From CAVVJA01 sp963809815 (GTDB lineage Bacteria; Actinomycetota; Actinomycetes; Mycobacteriales; Jatrophihabitantaceae), in the NCBI GenBank assembly GCA_963809815.1, contig CAWELM010000017.1, positions 372,001 to 436,000 of the forward strand: 64,000 nt of DNA, read 5' to 3'. Position numbers and translations under genes: made by a program. The notes under the pieces are model-generated. The model was not told where the DNA came from. It saw nothing but the letters and a program-made list of their open reading frames with translations, and ran no database searches. Shown in pieces: positions 8,231 through 16,974 of this stretch. Numbering within the stretch: the stretch's first letter is position 1; the number at the start of each line of letters is the position of its first letter.

Positions 8231-8845
8231 CTAGCCGATTGGAAATCCGGTCGAAACGCGGCTGAGATTCCACAATTCATCGCGGAATCGCCTCGGGCCG
8301 AGGGTGCGGTAGGGCTCGTCGAGCGCGAGCCGGGCCCGGACCGCGGTCTCATATACGACGATCATCGCCACGCCGTTGACATGCGATTCCGCAGCCGGCC
8401 GGTCAGGCGCCAGTCGGCGAATCGCGGCCGTGGCCGACTTGATCACCCCATTACGGGCATCTCGACGGATTCGGTCGACAAGAAGCGGCGCGGTCGCCGA
8501 ACTCAGGAAGAAGATCTTCGCGGACTGCTCGTGCTGCTCAACTTCGTCGAGCAGCGCAATGGGGACGTACGACAATGCATCCGCAGTGTCTGCCTCGGCG
8601 AGCAGTCGATCGATCATCGCGACCCATTCGTCCGCGAAACCCGCGACGATTTCTTCGAGAAGTTGTTCTCGCGACGAAAAGTGATAGTAAAACGCTGCCG
8701 GCGTCATTCCGGCCCGTTCGACAATGTCGGCGACCGTGACGAAGTCCCACGGCTGCAGCGAAAACAGCTCGACTGCCGCTTCGATAAGATCTTGGCGACG
8801 CGACGGGCGGTTGGCGGGCTTGCGGAGGGCACTATCAGCCACCAT
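8231..8845 (-). CDS. TetR-family transcriptional regulator
   Basis: 204 residues. The N-terminal helix-turn-helix spans about residues 14-60: RRQDLIEAAVELFSLQPW then VTVADIVERAGMTPAAFYYHF, ending in SSREQLLEEIV. The ligand-binding part has no recognisable motif. It diverges from a second TetR gene with only 41 bases between the two starts, so both may be controlled from the same short operator region. Its likely targets are itself and neighbouring catabolic genes. Confidence 0.88.
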   Translation of the reverse strand: MVADSALRKPANRPSRRQDLIEAAVELFSLQPWDFVTVADIVERAGMTPAAFYYHFSSREQLLEEIVAGFADEWVAMIDRLLAEADTADALSYVPIALLDEVEQHEQSAKIFFLSSATAPLLVDRIRRDARNGVIKSATAAIRRLAPDRPAAESHVNGVAMIVVYETAVRARLALDEPYRTLGPRRFRDELWNLSRVSTGFPIG

Positions 8846-8886
8846 GGGCAGATGCTAGACGCACAAACCGCCGTTAGGTTACCGAA

Positions 8887-9516
8887 ATGACGGCTCAGGG
8901 CCTGAAACGCGCTGCGCATCGGCCGTCACGCCGGCGCGAGATTATCGACGCAGCGACCGTAGTCTTTGCGCGCGAGGGCTACGCCGAGGCGAATGTCGAG
9001 GACATCGCGCAAGCGGCGGGCGTGGCCCCTACCGCGATCTACTACCACTTCGGCGGCAAGGAGGAGCTGTTCGCACAGGCCCTGCGCGCGGCATTAAACG
9101 GTTTCAGTGACCGGATCTTCGAGGTTCGCCCGGACACCAAGGCGGGCTCGATCGACAGCCTGCGCACCGTGGTGCGCGCGGGGTGGGACTTTTGGTATGC
9201 CAATCCGGACGCGGCCCGGCTGGTGGGGCGTTACTCCGAAGGGAGCACGGCGCACGCCTTGCAACTGCGTCGTGAATGGGAGCTGCGCCATCTCGAACGC
9301 GCTTACGACTACGTCCCCGAAGCGCGCGCGTCTCGCAGTACCCGAAGGGCGCGCGAGCAACATGCCGCACATACCCTGGCGATCGGTGTGCTGCTCGATA
9401 CCGTCCTGGTGAGTCAGGCGGCTGCCCTTGACGGCGCGTTCGGGCGTTTGCCCCGAAGCCCCCTGGTGGGTGCGGTGGAAGAGATGTGCGTCGCGCTTAT
9501 CCTGTCGCTGCGCTGA
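8887..9516 (+). CDS. TetR-family transcriptional regulator
   Basis: 209 residues. The helix-turn-helix covers about residues 12-60: SRRREIIDAATVVFAREGYA, then VEDIAQAAGVAPTAIYYHF and GGKEELFAQAL, the standard TetR wing and linker. The C-terminal domain includes WDFWYANPDAARLVGRYSEG. It is divergent from and adjacent to the other TetR gene, and convergent with the PPDK-like gene that ends eight bases away. The ligand may be an acyl-CoA (inference from the surrounding CoA ligase and hydratase genes). Confidence 0.88.
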   Translation: MTAQGLKRAAHRPSRRREIIDAATVVFAREGYAEANVEDIAQAAGVAPTAIYYHFGGKEELFAQALRAALNGFSDRIFEVRPDTKAGSIDSLRTVVRAGWDFWYANPDAARLVGRYSEGSTAHALQLRREWELRHLERAYDYVPEARASRSTRRAREQHAAHTLAIGVLLDTVLVSQAAALDGAFGRLPRSPLVGAVEEMCVALILSLR

Positions 9517-9523
9517 TCGGGCA

Positions 9524-12004
9524 TTACCGGGCAGCGGTCGTCGCGGCGTGCGCCGCGGCAAGTCGCGCACCCGGCACCCGCGACGGCGAGCAGGAGACGT
9601 AGTCGAGACCAAACCGCTCGCACATCTCGATCGAAGCCGGATCACCGCCGTGTTCCCCGCAGATCCCCAGCTTTATGCCTGGATTGACCTCTCGGGCGTT
9701 CCGAATCGCGATCTCGACGAGCGCTCCAACGCCGTCGGGGTCCAGGCTGGCGAACGGGCTCACCGGAAGTAGCTGCCGTTCGACGTACGCCGTGAGCAGC
9801 TGCGCCTCGACGTCGTCTCGCGAGAAACCGTACGTCAGCTGCGTCAAGTCGTTCGTGCCGAAGGAGAGGAATTGGGCGAGGCCGGCCAACTGGCCGGCGA
9901 TCAAGGCTGCGCGCGGCGTCTCCACCATGGTGCCGACGGTGTAGGGGACGCGCACCCCGGTGCTTTCCTCGATCTCGTCGGCGGCTCGGTGGATGCTCTC
10001 GATGGCGGCCGCCAGCTCGCCGGCCAGGGCCACCAACGGCACCATGACTTCCAGCCGGGGCTGGATACCGTCGGCAGCCAGATCGACCCAGGCACTGAAG
10101 AGCGCCCTAGCCTGCGCCGGGTAGAGCTCGGTACGAGTAAGCGCCAGCCGGACGCCGCGCAGCCCGAGCATCGGGTTCACCTCGTGCGCTGACTCGCCGA
10201 GAAACTCGTGCAACGGCGCATCGAGCAACCGCACGGTTACCGGGAGATTCCCGGTGACCGTCAGCAGATCGAGGAAGTCCTCCTTCTGCGCTGCCGCCAG
10301 CTCGGTCAGCGCGAGTGCTTCCTCGTCCGGATCCGTGGCGAGCAGGTAACGGCGGACCAACGGCAGTCGCTCGCCGAGGAACTGGTGCTCGGTGCGACAC
10401 AGCCCGACGCCCTCGGCGCCGTATTGCAGCGCGACCGCCGCATCTCGACCGTTGTCGGCGTTCGCGCGAACGCCAAGGCGGCGCAGGCCGTCTGCGCGCC
10501 GTAGCAGCGCCTCCAGATCGCCCCCCGGGCGAGGTGGCACAACGTGGACCGCGCCCGTGTACAACATCCCGCTGCTGCCATCGACGGAGATCAACTCGCC
10601 CTCGGCGACAGTCTGGCCGTCGAACGTGATCGTCCGGTTCACCAAGTCGATGCGCAGCGCCGTGGCGCCGCACACGGCCGGGCGACCCAGGCCGCGGGCA
10701 ACGACCGCCGCGTGGGCGGCCAAGCCGCCCCGCGACGTGACGATGGCCTTCGCGGCGAGCATGCCCGGCAGGTCGCCGGGCGAGGTCTCTTCCGCGACCA
10801 GCACGACCGATTCGCCACTCTCGGTCAGCTCCACCGCTCGGTCGCTGCTCAGCGCGACGCGCCCGACGGCGGCACCCACGGATGCCGGAAGACCACGGCC
10901 GAACTCAGTCTCCCGACCAGTGAGCTGTAGCTGGGGGTGCAACAGACTCTCCAGATCCGACGCGCGGATCGACTGCACTGCGGTGGCGTCGTCCACGGCG
11001 CCAGCCTCCGCGAGTTCGACGGCCAGCCGAACGGCCGTCCGCGGAGCGGGCCGTTCCACCTTGCGAGCGGACAGCAGCGACATCTCACCATCGCGGATCT
11101 CGAACTCGACCTGCGCTGCGCCCCGAAAGTGCAGCTCCAACGTGCGGAGGGCGGACATGAGGACGTCTCGGCCACCTGGCAGCGTGTCCAGCGACTCACC
11201 CGGGCGGTCGTCCGTCGTGCTTCGGCGCACCCCCCGGCGGAACGTGCCAATGGCCGCGAATGCGCCCGTAACCGGGTCACGGCTCTGCGCAACCCCGTGT
11301 CCGGATGCCTCGAGCGGTCCGACCCGGACGGCTTGGACATGGAACGCCAACGGAAGGTCCTCCGGCAGGCCCTGTCCTCGGCGCGAGCGGCGGGCTCGGG
11401 GCGATACCCAACGCCTGCGCATTGCCGTTGCAGCGCGGGCCAGCTGCTCCGCCGGGTCGTCCGGGAACGGGAACCCCTCGGCGCTGCTGAGTTCCAGGTA
11501 GGCCTTCACCCGTTCCGGGAGCGTCGAAGCGGTGTATTCGGCGTCGGCGAAGTCATCGCCGGGTATGCCGCCGCCATGCTCACCGACATAGCGGATGACG
11601 GCTGCGAACACGTCGTAGATCGCGCCGTCGCTGCCGACCATCTCGTCGAGAGCGGCGACCGTGTTCGCGGTGACGCCGAGCCCCGGAATGTCAACCGGTG
11701 CACCCGCTGAACCGCCGGCAGAGGTGCTCGCGAGCAACCTGATCAGAACCGGGTGGGTGAGATCGCCGATGTGACGACCCACCAGCTGTTGCAGGAGATC
11801 GACCGCGACGCGGGCCACCTCGACCTCGCCCAGCGACGCTGCGTGCGCTATCGGAACGGTCAGGCCGGGAACGACCGGCAATCCGAGCGCTACGAGCCGG
11901 TCCACCTCGACCCCGTGATTGCCGAGCTCGTCCTGGTCCAGGCCCCGCGCGCGACCCTGTCCGTACGGAACGAATATCGCCGAGACCGCGTCGGTGCCGG
12001 TCAT
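9524..12004 (-). CDS. pyruvate phosphate dikinase-like protein with degenerate ATP-grasp half
   Basis: 826 residues. The C-terminal two thirds are a good PPDK: the phosphohistidine loop SRGGLAAHAAVVARGLGRPA with His near residue 431, then a PEP/pyruvate barrel ending GICGEHGGDP with the catalytic Cys near residue 782 and YVSCSPSRVPGARLAAA. The N-terminal ~330 residues are aberrant. The Lys loop reads LGNHGVEVDRLVALGLPV, the Arg of V-R-S-G is lost, and the Q-T-R segment has become LLSARKVER. ATP-dependent phosphorylation is therefore doubtful, while PEP/phosphohistidine chemistry may remain. The start overlaps the CoA ligase stop (ATGA). It is somewhat shorter than the ~875 residues of normal PPDK. 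Confidence 0.8.
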   Translation of the reverse strand: MTGTDAVSAIFVPYGQGRARGLDQDELGNHGVEVDRLVALGLPVVPGLTVPIAHAASLGEVEVARVAVDLLQQLVGRHIGDLTHPVLIRLLASTSAGGSAGAPVDIPGLGVTANTVAALDEMVGSDGAIYDVFAAVIRYVGEHGGGIPGDDFADAEYTASTLPERVKAYLELSSAEGFPFPDDPAEQLARAATAMRRRWVSPRARRSRRGQGLPEDLPLAFHVQAVRVGPLEASGHGVAQSRDPVTGAFAAIGTFRRGVRRSTTDDRPGESLDTLPGGRDVLMSALRTLELHFRGAAQVEFEIRDGEMSLLSARKVERPAPRTAVRLAVELAEAGAVDDATAVQSIRASDLESLLHPQLQLTGRETEFGRGLPASVGAAVGRVALSSDRAVELTESGESVVLVAEETSPGDLPGMLAAKAIVTSRGGLAAHAAVVARGLGRPAVCGATALRIDLVNRTITFDGQTVAEGELISVDGSSGMLYTGAVHVVPPRPGGDLEALLRRADGLRRLGVRANADNGRDAAVALQYGAEGVGLCRTEHQFLGERLPLVRRYLLATDPDEEALALTELAAAQKEDFLDLLTVTGNLPVTVRLLDAPLHEFLGESAHEVNPMLGLRGVRLALTRTELYPAQARALFSAWVDLAADGIQPRLEVMVPLVALAGELAAAIESIHRAADEIEESTGVRVPYTVGTMVETPRAALIAGQLAGLAQFLSFGTNDLTQLTYGFSRDDVEAQLLTAYVERQLLPVSPFASLDPDGVGALVEIAIRNAREVNPGIKLGICGEHGGDPASIEMCERFGLDYVSCSPSRVPGARLAAAHAATTAAR

Positions 12005-13557
12005 CCGGCGATCGTTCTCTCGTCGTGCCAGTACGGCGCGCGCATCGCCTTCTTGTCGAGCTTGCCCATGGCGTTGCGTACCAGGTCATCGCGAAACTCG
12101 TACGCGCGCGGCACCTTGTACGGCGCGAGCCGTTCGCGGGCGTATGCCTCGAGCTCAGCCGGGTCCGGCGGCTCGCCCACCGGGACGATCAGCGCCAGCA
12201 GCGCCTCACCCAGGTCCGGATGCGGTACCCCAATCACGGCGACCTGAGCCACCGCGGGGTGAGTACCGAGCACTTTCTCGCTCTCGGCCGGGTAAAGGTT
12301 CACACCACCGGAGACGACCATGTCGGCGATCCGGTCGGTGATGTATACATAGCCGTCTTCATCGACATAACCCACGTCACCGAGCGTGAACACGCCGGGC
12401 GCGACAAAGGCCTTCTCGGTCTTCTCCCGGTCGGCGTGGAAGCGCGGGCCGCGCCCCTCCGGTGCCCGAAAGCCGAGCACCCCCACCTGACCAGCCGGCA
12501 ACGGCTCGTTGTTCTCGTCGAGTACCACCACCTCGAACGGCGGGCGGGGACGGCCGACCGATCCTCGATGAGTCAGCCATTCGGTGGAATCGATGCGGCA
12601 CAGCGTCCCGCTCTCCGTTCCGCCATACGACTCAACGAATATCGGGCCGAACCAATTGATCATCGCGAGCTTCACGTCCGCCGGGCAGGCCGATCCAGTC
12701 TGGCTCACCAACTTCAGGCTGGAAACGTCGTACTGTGCGCGGACGTCGGGTGGCAACGCAAGCAGCCGCTGCAGATGCGTCGGCACCATCACCGACGACG
12801 TGACGTGATGCTGCTCGATCAGCCCCAGGATCGCCTCGGCGTCGAACTTGCCGACGATGATCACCGGCTGCCCAGCCAACAGGTGCCGGACCGAGGTCAA
12901 CGGCGCGTTGTGTTGCAGCGGCCCGACCACCAGGTGGGGGCCAGGCGGAAACGCCGACTCTGCGGTGATCGCGTCGACGTAGTCGCGAGCAGTCTCCGGC
13001 AGAGTGACGGTCCACCGGACCTCGGCGCCGCGCGCCCGTCCGGTGGTTCCGGATGTGTATACGAGCAACGGCCGGGGCGGACGCGACTCGGCACCGGACG
13101 GCACCGGCGGCGCCGACTCCAGCCAGTCTGCCCACGAAACGGCGCCATCCGGCGCAGTCTCGTCCGGCCCGGCACCGTGGACGACGAGCGATTCAACGCC
13201 CGCGATTCTTGCCGCCGCGGCCACCTCCGCGAAGGCAGCGGTTCCGGTGATCGCGCACACGACACCGGCGTCCGCGTACTGGTCGGCGAGCTCGTTCGCA
13301 CGCAGTTGCCGGGAGGTCGCGACGGTGCCGACCCCGACGGTGAGCCCCGCGGCATGGGCCTCCAAGGTCGGAATCGCATTGTCGCCCAGGACCGAGATCC
13401 GGTACGCCGGATCCGACGCGACCGCCAGCATCGCCCCCGCGGCGCGTTCGAGATCGGCTGCGACCTGCGCCCAGGTACGGGACCCGGAGTCGTCGCCGAG
13501 GGCGAGCTCGTCGGGCGTTGTCGCCGCCCTGGCGCGAATCGCAGCCGTCACAGGCAT
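12001..13557 (-). CDS. AMP-dependent acyl-CoA synthetase/ligase
   Basis: 518 residues of the ANL superfamily. The phosphate loop LLVYTSGTTGRARG lies at about residues 164-177, the adenine motif SYGGTESG near 318, the FTLGDVGYVDEDGYVYITDR region carries the ribose-binding Asp, and the catalytic Lys is in NAMGKLDKKA near the C-terminus. It would activate a carboxylic acid as acyl-AMP and then acyl-CoA. Chain length or ring structure cannot be read from sequence. It is the first gene of a two-gene operon with the PPDK-like protein and diverges from the NTF2 gene at 13623. Confidence 0.88.
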   Translation of the reverse strand: MPVTAAIRARAATTPDELALGDDSGSRTWAQVAADLERAAGAMLAVASDPAYRISVLGDNAIPTLEAHAAGLTVGVGTVATSRQLRANELADQYADAGVVCAITGTAAFAEVAAAARIAGVESLVVHGAGPDETAPDGAVSWADWLESAPPVPSGAESRPPRPLLVYTSGTTGRARGAEVRWTVTLPETARDYVDAITAESAFPPGPHLVVGPLQHNAPLTSVRHLLAGQPVIIVGKFDAEAILGLIEQHHVTSSVMVPTHLQRLLALPPDVRAQYDVSSLKLVSQTGSACPADVKLAMINWFGPIFVESYGGTESGTLCRIDSTEWLTHRGSVGRPRPPFEVVVLDENNEPLPAGQVGVLGFRAPEGRGPRFHADREKTEKAFVAPGVFTLGDVGYVDEDGYVYITDRIADMVVSGGVNLYPAESEKVLGTHPAVAQVAVIGVPHPDLGEALLALIVPVGEPPDPAELEAYARERLAPYKVPRAYEFRDDLVRNAMGKLDKKAMRAPYWHDERTIAG

Positions 13558-13622
13558 TCCTCCGAACAGGCATCACCCGAACGTGGGTATCGTCCTAACA
13601 ACTGTTCTCGGAGTCAAGAAAG

Positions 13623-14063
13623 ATGGATACCGCAGACATCGTTTTGATCAATCAGCTCCTCGCCCAGTACGGCCACGTCGTCGATGCCGAGGAGTGGCGC
13701 CGGTTCGACGAGCTGTTCGTCGACGATGCCGTGCTCGACTACCGCGGTGTCAACGTCCCTGGGGTGCTGCGCGGGCTGGAGGCGATCACGTCGTTCTTCC
13801 AAGGCGCGAACCATCCATCAGCGCACCACTGCACGAACGTGTACGTCTATCGGGACGACAACGGACTCACCCGGGTGAAGAGCAAGTTCGTGGCGCCCTA
13901 CACCAGAGCCCGGCATGAACCACGCCGGTGGTACGGCGGCGACTACGACGACGTCGTTATCCGCTCGAATGAAGGCTGGCGATTCCAGTCCCGTACCTGT
14001 ACCGCCCGGTGGCAGTTCACGACCGACCTGGGCCCTGTGCCGGAACACCGACGTACCTGGTAG
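13623..14063 (+). CDS. SnoaL/NTF2-fold protein, copy B
   Basis: 146 residues, ATG at 13623 after GGAGTCAAGAAAG. It begins DIVLINQLLAQYGHVVDAEEW, typical of the SnoaL_4 group related to ring-hydroxylating dioxygenase beta subunits. The segment RRWYGGDYDDVVIR and the C-terminal HRRTW are almost the same in the protein at 16510-16974, so the two are recent paralogues. The pocket residues D (GYVDEL-type Asp near 28) and the paired His in AHHCTNVYVY suggest a polar active site (family-based inference). It lies upstream of the large unknown protein at 14127. Confidence 0.75.
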   Translation: MDTADIVLINQLLAQYGHVVDAEEWRRFDELFVDDAVLDYRGVNVPGVLRGLEAITSFFQGANHPSAHHCTNVYVYRDDNGLTRVKSKFVAPYTRARHEPRRWYGGDYDDVVIRSNEGWRFQSRTCTARWQFTTDLGPVPEHRRTW

Positions 14064-14126
14064 GGGCGCGGCACTCTAGGGTCGGGTTACTGCAACCCGT
14101 CTCCACTGGCCCCGAGGGAGGCCGGC

Positions 14127-15224
14127 GTGCTGCTCGGCATCGACGAGTATCCGTTCCATCAGATCGCGCAGCCATTTGCGGCCGCCGCCACCAGCGATGC
14201 CCAATGGAACGACGGGCACTACATCTGCGTAAGCGACGCCGAGGGCAAGGTCTGCTTCGCCGCCACGCTGCGGCTGTACCACAACAACGACGTCCTCGAC
14301 GGATTCGTGTGCCTCCGTCACCAAGATCGGCAGCACAACATCCGGCTGTCCCGTCGGCTCCGCCCGGAGATCGGACAGCTCGTTGTCGGGCCGCTTCGAC
14401 TAGAGATCGTCGAGCCGCTCCAAGTGGTCCGGCTCGTCCTGGAGCCGAACGACTTCGGCATTGAGCTGGACGTGACCGCTCGGAGCACCACGCTGCCCTA
14501 TCTGGATCCGGTCGAAACCACGCGCGTCGACGGCCGCCTCGTAAGCGAACGGGTGACCTATGAGGTGACCGGCCGCTGCTCCGGTTGGGTGGGCGTGGAC
14601 GGCGAGCGGATCGTCCTCGACCCCGATCGAGATCGCTTCTTTCGCAACCACTCGTGGGGAGTTCACCCGGGACGCGGAGGCCCGCGTCTGTATACGGCGG
14701 CTACACCGCGGCGTCGCACCCCCGGAGTGCGGCAATGGGTGCTGTTCAGCATGGAAACGCACGGCGGCTTCTTCTTCCAGGACCCGAGCGGCCGCAGCGC
14801 GGCGGGCAAAGGGGCCATCATTTATCGGGATCGCAGCGTCCCAGTGCAGTCAGTCGAGCATGATCTCACCTTTTACGACGGTGGCCGCCGGCTGCGTGGC
14901 GGGTGGTTCCGTCTCACCGATGCGGACGGCGTGGAGCGCACGTACGCCATCGAGGATCTCGGCTGGGTCTACTGCCAGGGCGGCGGATACTTCGGCGGTT
15001 TCAACGATCATCTCGGACAGGGCGTATATCGGGGCGACTTCCACGTCGAAGGCGAGGTGTGGGACGTCCGTCATCCCACCCGAGTGGTCGACGAGGAGGG
15101 CCGGTCGACCGAGTTCGAACATGCGTGGGCGGAGAGCTTCACCCGGCTCTCGTGCGGGAGCGAACACGGTCTTGCGCATTACGAATGCGTCGTGATCGAA
15201 CCCCCGATCGACGCGGCGCGCTGA
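14127..15224 (+). CDS. unknown ~41 kDa protein, possibly AttH/CrtC-like beta-rich fold
   Basis: 365 residues from a GTG at 14127 with the strong ribosome-binding site GAGGGAGG. I do not recognise a named family with certainty. The protein is rich in aromatic beta-strand segments (GHYICVSDAEGKVCFAATLR, FFRNHSWGVHPGRGG, WVLFSMETHGGFFFQDPSG) and has no signal peptide or membrane helix. The pattern of paired lipocalin-like barrels with an H-S-W-G motif recalls AttH/hydroxyneurosporene-synthase-like proteins found in terpenoid and steroid loci; that is a weak guess. It follows an NTF2 gene at 64 bases and converges with the ABM protein. Confidence 0.6.
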   Translation: MLLGIDEYPFHQIAQPFAAAATSDAQWNDGHYICVSDAEGKVCFAATLRLYHNNDVLDGFVCLRHQDRQHNIRLSRRLRPEIGQLVVGPLRLEIVEPLQVVRLVLEPNDFGIELDVTARSTTLPYLDPVETTRVDGRLVSERVTYEVTGRCSGWVGVDGERIVLDPDRDRFFRNHSWGVHPGRGGPRLYTAATPRRRTPGVRQWVLFSMETHGGFFFQDPSGRSAAGKGAIIYRDRSVPVQSVEHDLTFYDGGRRLRGGWFRLTDADGVERTYAIEDLGWVYCQGGGYFGGFNDHLGQGVYRGDFHVEGEVWDVRHPTRVVDEEGRSTEFEHAWAESFTRLSCGSEHGLAHYECVVIEPPIDAAR

Positions 15225-15247
15225 CCGCGCCGCCATGTCTGGCTGGG

Positions 15248-15571
15248 TCAGACCACCTTCGCGGACTGGAAGTCCTCGCTCCTGGCAATGAAGTAGCGGT
15301 GGAGGGACCGGTCCATGCGGGCGTAGGGGGCAATCGCGGCGCGGAAGTCGGCGATGTGTGGCGTGCGGAAATGCTCGGCCAGATCCTGCTCGGACTGCCA
15401 GCGCTCGAAGATGATGATCCGGCCGGCCGCATGTGGATCGGCGGATACCAGGTAGTCCAGACACCCGGGCTCGGCCCGACTGTGCTGAGCAACCGTGGCA
15501 AAGTGCTCGAGCACGTTGTCGCGATTGTCGCCGTAGTCCATCCAGCCCGCGATGATGAATTCTTCAGCCAT
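15248..15571 (-). CDS. antibiotic-biosynthesis-monooxygenase (ABM/YgiN) domain protein
   Basis: 107 residues, ATG at 15571 behind CAGGAGCGTCC. It has the dimeric alpha/beta-barrel pattern: EFIIAGWMDY first strand, HSRAEPGCLDYLVSADP, then IIIFERWQSEQDLAEHFRTPH and a C-terminal strand. Members include quinol and anthrone monooxygenases and heme-degrading proteins. The typical E-P-G-C and E-x-W segments are both here. It is cotranscribed, or nearly so, with the metallo-beta-lactamase gene 46 bases upstream on the same strand. Confidence 0.75.
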   Translation of the reverse strand: MAEEFIIAGWMDYGDNRDNVLEHFATVAQHSRAEPGCLDYLVSADPHAAGRIIIFERWQSEQDLAEHFRTPHIADFRAAIAPYARMDRSLHRYFIARSEDFQSAKVV

Positions 15572-15617
15572 GGACGCTCCTGTTAGCAGTCAGGCTCTCA
15601 AGTTAGCAAGGCCGGAT

Positions 15618-16385
15618 TCAAGGCAAGTGGCTCGGCCGGAGTCGATCCCAGTCGGCCGGATCGTGGCTGATCCAGATGTCGGCTCGATGCTCGTCCGCGA
15701 CGGCCTTGATCCGCCGGATCGATCTGATTGTCTCAGCCGGGTCATGATCGCCGGGAAACGGCGTCTCAGAGGCAAGTGCCTCGCGCGCGTGGAGCGCATC
15801 CCCGGTGAGGAGATAAACCCGGTCCGGCAGGCGCACGAGCACGCTCAGATGACCCGGTGTATGGCCCGGGGTGCGCAGCGCGACCACGGAGCCGTCGCCG
15901 AAGAGATCACCGTCCGCTACGAGCTCGACTACGGTGCCAGCCGCCACGCGGGACACGTCGACGGACCGGGCGTATTTGTCGGCGCCTGAACGCGCGTGGG
16001 CCAGCTCGCCATCGCCGAGGACCACCTGCGCGGACGGGAACGCGTGCGCGCAGCCAGCATGGTCGAAATGCAAGTGAGACAGCACGACGTAGGTGACGTC
16101 GGACAGCCGGTAGCCGGCGGCGAGCACCTGCCGGTCGACTTGCTGATCCGCCGTGAAGTGCAGCTGCAGGCGCTCGGCCCGCTCGCCGTACGCGCCGCGC
16201 GGATCGGCCACTGCCTCCGGGGCCAAGCCGGCATCGAACAGCACGAGGCCGTCCCGGTGCTCGATGAGGAAGGCCGGCGCCGGGATGCGGATCTCGCTCG
16301 CATCGGCCGAACCGAGGACGAGGCTCGAGCGCCGTACGACGAGCGTCGGCGCGTCCAAGGCCCGGAGGCGTAGCGCGGTCGACAA
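15618..16385 (-). CDS. metallo-beta-lactamase-fold hydrolase, AHL lactonase-like
   Basis: 255 residues from a TTG at 16385, six bases behind AGGGGA. The H-x-H-x-D-H signature is SHLHFDHAG with metal ligands near residues 104, 106, 108 and 109. A further ligand set lies in RTPGHTPGHLSV and the bridging Asp in LLTGDALH, and the C-terminal ISHDPADW matches AiiA/AttM-type lactonases. It would hydrolyse a lactone or thioester. In this catabolic setting a ring-opened lactone of the pathway is at least as likely as a quorum-sensing signal (inference). Confidence 0.82.
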   Translation of the reverse strand: MSTALRLRALDAPTLVVRRSSLVLGSADASEIRIPAPAFLIEHRDGLVLFDAGLAPEAVADPRGAYGERAERLQLHFTADQQVDRQVLAAGYRLSDVTYVVLSHLHFDHAGCAHAFPSAQVVLGDGELAHARSGADKYARSVDVSRVAAGTVVELVADGDLFGDGSVVALRTPGHTPGHLSVLVRLPDRVYLLTGDALHAREALASETPFPGDHDPAETIRSIRRIKAVADEHRADIWISHDPADWDRLRPSHLP

Positions 16386-16509
16386 CTGGATTCCCCTTTC
16401 GAGCAGCTCTAGCTTCCCGTTGTCTCACTCGAGGCAGCTCAAGCGTGATCTTGGACTTATAGCCCTGGAGGCCGAGGGTAAGCCGAAGATCATCACCTGC
16501 AGGGCCGAC

Positions 16510-16974
16510 TTAGAACGTCCGACGATGCGGCGGTGTGTCCGGCTGATCTGCGCTGAACTGCCAGCGGCCGGACACGGTCCGCCGGCGGATTCGCCAACCG
16601 GCCGATGTGCGGATCAGCACGTCCTCGTAGTCGCCGCCGTACCACCGGTGCGGGTCATGTTGTGGACGCGTGTACGGAACGAAGAACTTCGTCCGAGCGC
16701 AGACCGCTCCATCCTGCTCGTACACAAACACGTTGGAGATATGGTGCGCCGATGACGCATTGGCGTCTGACAGGAACGTGACGATGTCGTCGAGGCCGGT
16801 AAGCCGGCGGGTGACGCCGCCGCTGCTGTAGTCGGCCTCCGCGTCGTCGGCGAACACCTCGCCGAGGCGGCCGAACTCGCGGTTGTCCAGTAAGTGGGTG
16901 TATAGCGCCATGAGCTGGTGAATGTCCACGATGTCGGCGGGACCCACTCGCAGCCGCCCGGGCTCGCTAGGCAT
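16510..16974 (-). CDS. SnoaL/NTF2-fold protein, copy B'
   Basis: 154 residues from the ATG at 16974, which overlaps the stop of the SDR upstream (ATGCCTAG). It opens with DIVDIHQLMALYTHLLDNREF and ends HRRTF; the middle HRWYGGDYEDVLIR is nearly the same as in the protein at 13623-14063. An upstream in-frame start at 17100 would fall inside the SDR and is unlikely. Translational coupling to the SDR suggests that they act on the same intermediate. The 124 bases between this gene and the lactonase hold TGATCTT/AAGATCA half sites (16446 and 16486) but no strong motif. Confidence 0.75.
   Translation of the reverse strand: MPSEPGRLRVGPADIVDIHQLMALYTHLLDNREFGRLGEVFADDAEADYSSGGVTRRLTGLDDIVTFLSDANASSAHHISNVFVYEQDGAVCARTKFFVPYTRPQHDPHRWYGGDYEDVLIRTSAGWRIRRRTVSGRWQFSADQPDTPPHRRTF

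Noticed and set aside
10392..11501. 369-codon frame antisense to the PPDK-like gene
   Set aside because: Arg/Ser/Pro-rich translation without any domain; typical shadow of a high-GC gene.
12025..13647. 540-codon frame antisense to the CoA ligase
   Set aside because: The ligase has all ANL motifs in order; the antisense product shows low-complexity Arg/His/Gly and no start signal.
16446..16492. TGATCTT/AAGATCA inverted half sites between the lactonase and NTF2 genes
   Set aside because: Short, widely spaced, and the same heptamer is common inside genes; kept only as a remark.
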